A stretch of DNA of 64,000 nucleotides from Cherax quadricarinatus (lineage: Eukaryota; Arthropoda; Malacostraca; Decapoda; Parastacidae). Shown one piece after another: positions 37,301-49,300 of this stretch. The stretch lies in contig NC_091369.1 in the NCBI RefSeq assembly GCF_038502225.1, forward strand, positions 4,376,017 through 4,440,016. The letters are read 5' to 3'. The position numbers and the translations under genes were made by a program. Positions within the stretch are counted from its first letter, which is position 1; every line of letters starts with the position of its first letter. Below the pieces are notes generated by a model. It worked only from the letters and a program-made list of their open reading frames with translations, was not told the DNA's origin and ran no database searches.

Positions 37301-40300
37301 CATTCTACTTTGATCCATTCTCTCTAAATGACCAAACCACCTCAACAACCCCTCTTCAGCCCTCTGACTAATACTTTTATTAATTCCACGCCTCCTAATT
37401 TCCACACTCCGAAATTAAAGCATAATATTTACACCACACATTGCCCTTAGACAGGACATTTCCACTGCCTCCAACCACCTCCTCGCTGCAGCATTTACAA
37501 CCCAAGCTTCACACCCATATAAGAGTGTTGGTACTGCTTTACTTTCATACATTCCCTTCTTTGCCTCCATAGATAAAGTTTTTTGTCTCCACATATACCT
37601 CAATGCACCACTCACCTTTTTTCCCTCATCAATTTTATGATTAACCTCATCCTTCATAAATCCATCCGCTGACACGTCAACTCCCAAGTATCTGAAAACA
37701 TTCACTTCTTCCATACTCCTCCTCCCCAATATGATATCTAATTTGTTTTTTATCTAGATCATCCACTAACCTTTGCAATTTTTCTTTAGAATCTCCTATA
37801 AGCACAGTATCATCAGCAAAAAGTAACTGTGTCAATTCCCATTTTGTATTTGATTCCCCATAATTTAATCCCACCCCTCTCCCGAACACCCTAGCATTTA
37901 CTTCTTTTACAACCCCATCTATAAATATATTAAACAACCATGGTGACGTTACACATCCCTTTCTAAGACCTACTTTTACCGGGAAGTATTCTCCCTCCCT
38001 TCTACACACCCTAATCTGAGCCTCACTATCCTCATAAAAACTCTTTACAGCATTTAGTAACTTACCACCTATTCCATATACTTGCAACATCTGCCACATT
38101 GCTCCCCTATCCACTCTATCATATGCCTTTTCTAAATCCATAAATGCAATAAAAACTTCTCTACCTTTATCTAAATACTGTTCACATATATGCTTCAATG
38201 CAAACACTTGATCTACACATCCCCTACCCACTCTGAAACCTCCTTGCTCATCCGCAATCCTACATTCTGTCTTACCTCTAATTCTTTCATTTATAACCCT
38301 ACCGTACACTTTTCCTGGTGTACTCGGTAAACTTTTTTTTTTTTTTTCAAGAAACTGGCCGTATCCTGCCAAGGCAGGGTGGCCCAAAAAGGAAAACGAA
38401 AATTTCTCTTTTTAAATTTAGTAATTTATACAGGAAAAGGGGTTACTGGCCCCTTGTTCCCGGCATTTTAGTCGCCTCTTACAACACACATGGCTTACAG
38501 AGGAAGAATTCTGTTCCACTTCCCCATGGAGATAAGAGTAAATAAACAAGAACAAGAACTAGAAAGAAAATAGAAGAAAACCCAGAGGGGTGTGTATATA
38601 TATGCTTGTACATGTATGTGTAGTGTGACCCAAGTGTAAATAGAAGTAGCAAGACGTACCTGAAATCTTGCATGTTTTTTTTTTTTTATTATCACACTGG
38701 CCGATTCCCACCAAGGCAGGGTGGCCCGAAAAAGAAAAACTTTCACCATCATTCACTCCATCACTGTCTTGCCAGAAGGGTGCTTTACACTACAGTTTTT
38801 AAACTGCAACATTAACATCCCTCCTTCAGAGTGCAGGCACTGTACTTCCCATCTCCAGGACTCAAGTCCGGCCTGCCGGTTTCCCTGAACCCCTTCATAA
38901 ATGTTACTTTGCTCACACTCCAACAGCACGTCAAGTATTAAAAATCATTTGTCTCCATTCACTCCTACCAAACACGCTCACGCATGCCTGCTGGAAGTCC
39001 AAGCCCCTCACACACAAAACCTCCTTTACCCCCTCCCTCCAACCTTTCCTTGGCCGACCCCTACCCCGCCTTCCTTCCACAACAGACTGATACACTCTTG
39101 AAGTTATTCTGTTTCGCTCCATTCTCTCCACATGTCCGAACCACCTCAACAACCCTTCCTCAGCCCTCTGGACAACAGTTTTGGTAATCCTGCACCTCCT
39201 CCTAACTTCCAAACTACGAATTCTCTGCATTATATTCACACCACACATTGCTCTCAGACGTGACATCTCCACTGCCTCCAGCCTTCTCCTCGCTGCAACA
39301 TTCATCACCCATGCTTCACACCCATATAAGAGCGTTGGTAAAACTATACTCTCATACATTCCCCTCTTTGCCTCCAAGGACAAAGTTCTTTGTCTCCACA
39401 GACTCCTAAGTGCACCACTCACCCTTTTCCCCTCATCAATTCTATGATTCACCTCATCTTTCATAGACCCATCCGCTGACACGTCCACTCCCAAATATCT
39501 GAATACATTCACCTCCTCCATACTCTCTCCCTCCAATCTGATATGTTGCATGTTTATGAGACAGAAAAAAAGGACACCAGCAATCCTTCCATCATGTAAA
39601 ACAATTACAGGCTTTCGTTTTACACTCTCTTGGCAGGACGGTAGTACCTCCCTGGGCGGCTGCTGTCTACCAACCTACTACCTAGAACTCGGTAAACTTC
39701 TTTCTTTCAACACACCAGCTGTATCCCACCGAGGCGGGGTGGCCCAAAAGGAGAAACGAAAGCTTCTCCTTGTACATTTAGTAATATATACAGGAGAAGG
39801 GGTTACTAGCCCCTTGCTCCCGGCATTTTAGTCGCCTCTTACAACACGCATGGCTTACGGAGGAAGAATTCTGTTCCACTTCCCCATGGAGATAAGAGGA
39901 AATAAACAGGAACTAGAAAGAAAATAGAAGAAAACCAGAGGGGTGTGTATATATATGCTTGTACATGTATGTGTAGTGTGACCTAAGTGTAAGTAGAAGT
40001 AGCAAGACGTACCTGAAATCTTGCATGTTTATGAGACAGAGAAAAGGACACCAGCAATCCTACCATCATGTAAAACAATTACAGGCTTTCGTTTTACACT
40101 CACTTGGCAGGACGGTAGTACATCCCTGGGCGGTTGCTGTCTACCAACCTACTACCTAGAACTCAGTAAACGTATTCCTCTATAATTTTTACAATCTCTT
40201 TTGTCCCCCTTCCCTTTATATAAAGGGACTATACATGCTCCCCGCCAATCTCTAGGTACCTTCCCCTCTTTCATACATTTATTAAACAAAAGTACCAACC

Positions 40301-43300
40301 ACTCCAACACTATATCCCCCCTGCTTTAACATTTCTGTCATGATCCCGTCAGTTCCAGCTGCTTTACCCCCTTTCATTCTACGTAATGCCTCACACACCT
40401 CCCCTACATTCACATCCTGTTCTTCTTCACTCCTAAAAGATGGTATACCTCCCTGGCCAGTGCATGAAATTACCGCTTCCCTTTCCTAGGTAATTTGCAC
40501 ATATGATACTTGTACTTATACCTAAATAACACTGTCACCATCATTCACACTATCACTGATGCCAGGGGCACGCAGATACGACAGATTAGATGTCACTCTC
40601 AACAGCAGATATCCCAAACCTCTCATTATTTAGAGTTCAGGCACTGTGCTTCCCATCTCCAGGACTGAAGCCGGGCTAATCAGTTTCCCTGAATCCCTTC
40701 GTAAAACATTACCCTTCTCACACACTAACAGCTCATCAAGTTCCAAAATAAATTTCCTTACTCTTATTTACTTTCCCTAAACAATTCTGTTTTTCACACA
40801 AATTTGGTAAAGTCCTTCTCATCTTGCCATCATCCAAATCTCACCCTAATTCTCTCTCTTAACTTACATATATAGGTGATGGTATGAGCTACTGACAGTT
40901 GTAGAGAGAGAGTAATAGCTACAATGTATGAAACTTTTAATGACAACTTTTCACCCTTGCGGTGGGCTTAAGTCATGTTTCACCCACCGTGTATGAGTGA
41001 AGTGTCCTTTACAAGACTCTATGTAACTGTATTTGTATCTGTACTTTCTATTTTTTTATTTACTATACTGGTATATAAATATGCCTTGAATATTATTTGT
41101 TTTTAGACACTGGTATGTATGTATGTGTATATGCACACACTTTTCTACTCTCACACTCTCTCTCATACTCTCACTTGCTTTCACTCACTTTCTCTCACAC
41201 TCTTATGTTTTTAATGTTTATTGTTTGCCTGTTGGTACTGTATTTCAATTCAAAATAAAAATAATAAAAATTATGTATTACTTTCAAAATATTATACAGC
41301 ATAATAAATTCAACAACACACAGTATTCACAGCATTTCAGGGAAAACTTAGACTAGGAATATAACTAATTAATATTAAAAAATTACATAGATGTAGAGTT
41401 CTCTATTCTTAAAGAATCTAGTACAACATACTGGAAAATAGATAAAAATAGCAGTTAAAATATGAATTATGATATATTACTATGAATATTCATTTTATTC
41501 TGTAATATTTTAAAAATTTCTGTGAATTTGTTTTAGGTCAGGGCGGAAACTTCAAGAGATTATGTCGTGTCTTCACGAAAAACTACGAGAGGTACAACAC
41601 CTAATCAAAGGAGGACCGCGACAGACCCCACCATATCAGCTGGGCCAGGTGTCAGTCGAGTATCTAGTAACAGCTCTCAACAGTCATGCAGAACCACCAG
41701 AATCTCCTGACACTATCTTACACACTGGTATGGCCATTCTTTATGTCCTTACCAATGCAAAAATATTTAACCAGTTAGCCAGACTTGAGCTCGGGAGGTG
41801 GGAAGTACAGTGCCTGCACTCTAAAGGAGGGGTTTGGGATATTTGCTGTTTAGAGTGACATTTAAACTGTTGTATTTGTGTGTGTCTGCAAAGACAATAA
41901 TAGTGTGAATGATGGTGAAATTGCTTCATTGTCACCCTGCGTCAGTGGAAGACAGCCAGTGTGTTTAAAAAAACTGTACTTTTAATTAGTAGATATGGTA
42001 ATGAGAATATTTAGGTTGACTAGTGTGGAAATTGTAGCCCCTACCTCAAGAAAATAAATGTTGCATGTGATTCAAATTGTATGGGCTAGAGGTTTGATTT
42101 ATATGCTAATCCATATAGCCAAAAACTTTGGGTTTATACTATAGCAAATTAGTTAAAAACTCAAAAGCAATGTTTACAATACATTTTTAATTTAACCATC
42201 AGGCCCAAAATTGAATATTTTTAGTTAAGGTTTTAAATTTCAATTTGAGTATATGGTAAAGTAATTTTATTACATGTTAACCCATATATTGTCATTAATG
42301 TTTATATGTGCATTCAATTTCTAGGCTGTTATGAGTTTGAAATACGAGAGAGACAGTTAGCGAGCTGTGGTCTTGACGTCCAGTCCTGTCTTCACTTCCT
42401 TCACTACCTGTATTCCTCATGGCTGCGACCCCAGGTAAGTGATATTACTGCTGGATTTTATTGTTTATTTATTATTTATTTTTTTTTTTTCAACAAGTCG
42501 GCCGTCTCCCACCGAGGCAGGGTGACCCAAAAAAGAAAGAAAACAATTTTCTTCTTCTTATTCTTTTTAGTAATCTTTACAGGAAAAGGGGTTACTAGCC
42601 CATTGTTCCCGGCATTTTAGTTGACTTTTACAACACGCATGGCTTACGGAGGAAAGATTCTTATTCCACTTCCCCATGGATATAAAAGGAAAAGTAATAA
42701 GACCAAGAACTATTAAGATAAAATCAAAGAAAACTCAGATGAGTGTGTATAAATAAATGTGTACATGTATGTGTAGTGTGACCTAAGTGTAAGTAGAAGT
42801 AGCAAGACATGCCTGTAATCTTGCATATTTATGAGACAGACAAAAGACATCAGCAATCCTACCATCATGTAAAACAAGCACAGGCTTTCGTTTTACACTC
42901 ACTTGGCAGGACGGTAGTACCTCCCTGGATGGTTGCTGTCTACCAACCTACTACCTACTTTATTGTTTATCTTTCTTTCTTTCTTTCAACACATCGGCCG
43001 TATCCCACCGAGGCGGGGTGGCCCAAAAGGAAAAACAAAGGTTTCTCCTTTTACATTTAGTAATATATACAGGAGAAGGGGTTACTAGCCCCTTGCTCCC
43101 GGCATTTTAGTTGCCTCTTACAACACGCATGGCGTACGGAGGAAGAATTCTGTTCCACTTCCCCATGGAGATAAGAGGAAATAAGCAAGAACAAGAACTA
43201 GAAAGAAAATAAAAGAAAACCCAGAGGGGTATGTATATATACGCTTGTACATGTATGTGTAGTGTGACCTAAGTGTAAGTAGAAGTAGCAAGATGTACCT

Positions 43301-46300
43301 GAAATCTTGCATGTTCATGAGACAGAAAAAAGGACACCAGCAATCCTACCATCATGTAAAACAATCACAGGCTTTCGTTTTACACTCACTTGGCAGGACG
43401 GTAGTACCTCCCTGGGCGGTTGCTGTCTACCAACCTACTACCTACTTTATTGTTTATATTTATAAATATTGTAGGTAGTAGGTTGGTAGACAGCAGCCGC
43501 CCAGGGAGGTACTACCGTCCTGCCAAGTGAGTGTAAAATGGAAGCCTGTAATTGTTTTACATGATGGTAGGATTGCTGGTGTCCTTTTTTCTGTCTCATA
43601 CACATGCAAGATTTCAGGTACATCTTGCTACTTCTACTTACACTTGGGTCACACTACACATACATGTACAAGCATATATATACACACACCCCTTTGGATT
43701 TTCTTCTATTTTCTTTCTAGTTCTTGTTCTTGTTTATTTCCTCTTACCTCCATGGGGAAGTGGAACAGAATTCTTCCTCCGTAAGCCATGCGTGTTGTAA
43801 GAGGCGACTAAAATGCCGGGAGCAAGGGGCTAGTAACCCCTTCTCCTGTATATATTACTAAATGTAAAAGGAGAAACTTTCGTTTTTCCTATTGGGCCAC
43901 CCCGCCTCGGTGGGATACGGCCGGTGTGTTGAAAGAAAGATTTATAAATATTCTAGGTAGTAGGTTGGTAGACAGCAGCTGCCCAGGGAGGTACTACCGT
44001 CCTGCCAAGTGAGTGTAAAACGAAAGCCTTTAATTGTTTTACATGATGGTAGGATTGCTGGTGTCCTTTTTTCTGTCTCATAAACATGCAAGATTTCAGG
44101 TACGTCTTGCTACTTCTACTTACACTTAGGTCACACTACACATACATGTACAAGCATATATATACACACACCCCTCTGGGTTTTCTGCTATTTTCTTTTT
44201 AGTTCTTGTTCTTGTTTATTTCCTCTTACCTCTGTGGGAAAGTGGAACAGAATTCTTCCTCCGTAAGCCATGCGTGTTGTAAGAGGCGACTAAAATGCCG
44301 GGAGCAAGGGGCTAGTAACCCCTTCTCCTGTATATATTACTAAATGTAAAAGGAGAAACTTTCGTTTTTCCTTTTGGGCCACCCCGCCTCGGTGGGATAC
44401 GGCCGATGTGTTGAAAGACAAAGATTTATAAATATCCATTCAGTCATATGTCAATGGAATCGTAAGAAGCTTTTGTTCTATACAGGTAAAATTAATGATT
44501 GCCTTTAGGTATATTACTAATAAAGAAATCCAAAAACTGTCCAATGTATGTCAAAAAAAGTCAAATAACATAGTACAAAATGGTTTCCAGCGCTATAAAT
44601 AAAAAGACTCAAAATATTAAAAAAATCTTGTTTGATTAAAAAATAGCTCTGTTGATTATTAAAAATATCTTTCTAGATTAATTTTTCATCATCTTTCTCA
44701 ATATGTTCAATACACTTATATTCATTGTGTATTATCAGGACCAGAACTAAAACCTAAGAGCATATGAATGCTCAGTTTTGGTCTTCTGTAACAGAATGGA
44801 TGTAATTGTATTAGAGAACACGCAGAGAAGGATAACAAAATTTATCCACACTGTAACCACTTTTAAGATCGTTAAAGGGTCAAGAATATATGTAAAGTTT
44901 TTGTAGTACCATCAAAAGGAAAAATGAAGCCACAGTCGTAAACTAAAAAAAAAAAAAAAAAAATCGACAAGACAAATGAAACACCGAATATAGGACATTA
45001 CAAGCACAGCTGCGCTCGTGTAGCTACAGACACTGAAAACAGGACACCACAAGAATAGATTTGCTCCTGTAGTCTGTATGACTCTTATGGGTTTAGTGCT
45101 TAGTTATGATTATAATAATAATTTATTTATTATTATCACACTGGCCGATTCCCACCAAGGCAGGGTGGCCCGAAAAAGAAAAACTTTCACCATCATTCAC
45201 TCCATCACTGTCTTGCCAGAAGGATGCTTTACACTACATTTTTTAAACTGCAACATTAACACCCCTCCTTCAGAGTGCAGGCACTGTACTTCCCATCTCA
45301 AGGACTCAATGCTTCTGTAGCTATGAATAGGTAATCATACAAGTTCACACATGAAAAAATATAAAGAGGAAATAAGAGAAATTAGATTGGTCCGTTAATC
45401 TAGAATACTGTATAGTAGTCAAGGAGGATTCCTTCCTTTAAACACAGTATAATTCTACAAATTATTTACAAACAGAAGTGTACCCTGTATCTTAGCAAGA
45501 AATATTATTTTGTTCAGTGCATTTAAAGGGCCATCTAGTTCAGCCAATGAAAATGATTAAAATATGATGAATGTTTAGGCCCATTGATCAGATTGCAAGA
45601 TTTCATTTTCTTAACCCAAGAAAATCAGTGTGTCATCGAGGACTGTCTTCCTTATTTCCATTGAGGTCATTCAATCTTGTTTCCCAGAATACGTCCCATA
45701 CCAGTCAACTAACACCCACGTACCTACTTACTGCTAGGTGAACAGGGACAGCATGTGTAAGGAAACATGCCCAACAATTCCACCCAGTCAGGGATTGAAC
45801 CACAGACACTCAGTGTGTGAAGTGAGTGCGTTGCCTATCAAGCCATGGTCTAAACAGTACTAAATTAAACAGACAATTAGACAGGGACTTGAACTGTAGT
45901 CTGGGCATGTAGCTGGCCTGATTTTGGGCCTACTACATGCCAGGGCCACAGTCTGAGTCCTTGTCCATTCTTCTGTTTATTCACTGACAGACATTTATTA
46001 TGACTTAATTTGAGTTTTGAGTATTAATGACTCAGGAAGTCGTAATAATATGATTGCAAGCAAACCATGGAATGGATGGGGTAAGGACCCATGGCATGGA
46101 GTTTTACGATTCACTCACCATGGGTTCTTACTCCACCTATCCTGCGGTTTATTAGTATTAATTCATATCCTGCCCCCAGTTCAAACTTGGTTTGAGTTAT
46201 TTTGTAGGCGATTGTTGCCTATGGCCTTAGATTACGGAAGTGGCTTTATAAAGCCAAAATGTGCAGTACTTTGCTCCTTTGTATATACTCAGCCTTCTTA

Positions 46301-49300
46301 TCAAGGTTCATCTGTGGGTGAAGTGTCATCAGTAAATGATTGCTTTATACTTCATTTGCATTTCTTTACTTCAGTGTCAGTATTTTATACCATTTTCTCT
46401 TTATATACAATATGTACATATCTTCCGTATGCAGTTTAATGTGATCCTTTATTGACAACGTTTCGCCCACACAGTGGGCTTTTTCAAGTCACAAACAGAT
46501 CTGTTTGTGACTTGAAAAAGCCCACTGTGTGGGCAAAACATTGTCAATAAAGGATCACATTAAACTGCATATGTGTGTATGTTTCCATTGTGTCGGTATT
46601 TTATACCATTTATTTTCTTCATGTACATATCTTCCATTTTATTGTTTGCATGGAAAGTTATGTGTACCATGGAACAGCATTTATTACACTGTGTTTATTA
46701 TAATTTATATGTGATACATGAGTACTCACTCACCTTTGGTAGTTGTATATATTTGGGCTCTGTTTCTCAGCCATGAATAATCTGGTGTAATGACACTATG
46801 ACACTATGTAATTTGTCATATCTAGAAGGCATGTCTTGTTCAGTTTTCACTAGGGTAGGTCTCTTTTATATGCATTAGTCATAAATAATTTGGAATACAT
46901 TAAACATATAAATCTTTTTGTATTACACTTTATCTTGGTGTGAGTGATTTTAAAATAATGTACAGTACCTGTACTCTGAAGGAGGGTGGGAATGTTGCAG
47001 CTCAGATTGAATGAACAACAGAGAGAGCATTTCTTATTTTTTGGGTCGTCCTACCTTGGTGGTACATGGCCGGTGCATTAAAAATATATATTATTTCCAG
47101 AGTGGCTTGTGTGCGTCTGTTGTGGCAGAAGTAGTAAAGTCTGTGAGTTGTTTATGTGACTTATTCTGCTCAAGTGCTCACCACCGCTGGGTCCTGGAAG
47201 CACTTCTGCCTCTCCATACCCTCCACCCTATTGAAGACCACATCACCCAGCAGCACATCATTCTGGCTACCTGTAAAGCTCTTGCAACTCTTAGATTGGC
47301 CAAACAGGTGAAAAAAAAGCATGTTTTTTGAGTCGTGGATAAAATATTGTTTCAGTCGAAGTCAATTGAAATGATTATTTAAACTGTGGATAAAAGAAGT
47401 GAAATAAAGTCCCACCTGGATCATTTATATAAACATTTTCTTATTATCCAGAAAGATAGAAGGGGAAGCCATGAAGAAATTGCACAAATAGATGAAGATG
47501 AAAGAAATTGACCTGAGTAGAGTTATTGTGTTAACTTCAAAATTCCTACACTATTTAAAAATCTACATTTTTGTATTTTACATATTGCCGTTTATAAAGC
47601 AGTTATTTGTATTATTTTTCTTGTAGGAGGTGAGCTCATCACTGAGTGAAGGTGTGATACACATAGTGGAGAGTGGACTCAAGAGTGGACAGGTGTCTGT
47701 ACGTACCTGCGCCGTCCAAGGCCTCCTCTACCTTCTCCAGGGACCATCGGAGGAGAGCCCGCCCCTCATTGTTCTGGCTGCTAACTACATTCTCAAATAC
47801 AATGATGGGTAAGTTGACAGCCTTAACTCAAGAGCTGTAACTGGCATAAAAGATTTTTTTTTTAACACACTGGCCGTCTCCATTGAAAAAGAAACACTTT
47901 CACCATCATTCACATTATCATTGTCTTGCTAGAGGCATGCAAATGCAACAGTTCAGATGACCCTTCAAACAACAAATATCCCCATGCCTTCTTCAGAGTG
48001 CAGGCACTGTACTTCCCACCTCCATCTTACATGAGATTTTCTTTTTCCTGCTTACTGTAGAATCTTATATTTATGAAAAGTAGTAAATCAGTGTGCCATT
48101 GCACACTACTATGCAACTGTGAGATGATAATGAGACCAAAAAAAATTAAAACCTTAGCTGACCATACTTATATGGTAATAAATTTTACACTCTGATAAGA
48201 GTATTTTTTTCATCGTCACTCTTGCTTTATTTTTGTGTTACTGTATACATAAATAGTTTAGAAAACTGACAAGTTAAATAATGAAACACTTGTGTAACAC
48301 TTGCACAAGTGTCTCATGCTTTATTTTGGTTGATTTTGAATAAGATAATGGTATACAATACTGACAAATTGATAAGTAAGACAGGTGCAACAATTGGGTG
48401 TGTTTATTATGAAATGTTTGACCTACACAGTAGGCTTCTCTGACTGAAGAAGCCTACTGTGTAAGTGAAGCATTTCAGAATAAAGATACCTAACTGTTGT
48501 ACATGTGTCTCACTTATCAACTCAGTTTATTTTAAATAGCTGGTGCTCAGAAATATTGACATCTAGTTAAAAAGCTTGGCAACTCTTAAATGTATTTTTA
48601 TGCTAGATTTCAGAATGGATTTTCTTTGCAGGAAGAGTCGAGAATGTGAGAGTCATGAGGTGGCCGTGTGGGAGGTGTGGGTTTATTTGGTAGAACACTA
48701 TGAAACACTACCTGATCCCACTCTGCCATCTACTGCTCTCCACATGGCCCTTTCAACAGCAGCCACTTCTTCCACAACTCCACGTCTCCTCCACCAAGTC
48801 TTGAAGGGTGTAGAAAGACTGGTGTTAGTTCAGCAACTCTCCAGTAACACTGTAGAAGTGATCTTCAAATTAGTGATGGACTTGGTTTTAAATGGTTCTC
48901 CTTCCACCTCTTTAGCTGCCTTGCCATTATTCATCACTGCTCTTTATGCTAATGTAAGAAACACTGCATCTCTTACACATGGTGTAGCACAAGATGACAT
49001 GGCATCAGACCCAGAGACTCTCTTACTTGTCATGGAGAAACTCTCCATATTTTTTGACCGGATTCGGGTTGGGTATCCCCATGAGGCAGGTGTTATTGCT
49101 GGTCTGCTTGGACCATGCCTTTTAGATGTCCTTCCTGCTAGTCAGATACTGAATAAAGTGATCACAGAATATATTTCTAGCCATCAACCACATCCTCATC
49201 TACTCGCCTCAACCCTTTTCCAGGTATTTGAAGGGGCTATCAGTGAGAGTGGGGAAGGTTTAGTACAAGAATGGGTTCTACTTTCGCTTAGCAACTTCAC

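Larger units (their letters stand above)
38333..39686 (-). mobile_element. SINE-1 interrupted by a LINE-A
   Basis: The 3' part of the SINE is at 38333-38677 and its 5' part at 39546-39686, with LINE-A between. The outer target duplication actcggtaaac is at 38322-38332 and 39687-39697. Confidence 0.88.
36796..40490 (-). mobile_element. LINE-A, longest copy, split by SINE insertions
   Basis: 36796-38332 has the T run, the tail, the 3' UTR and the ORF back into the RT. Two SINE-1 units interrupt it (38333-40160). The RT N-terminal part resumes at 40172 and runs to about 40490; across the gap the frame reads [11 protein letters not shown]...[12 protein letters not shown]. It is about 1.85 kb once the insertions are removed, antisense to HTT, with several frameshifts. 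Confidence 0.88.
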
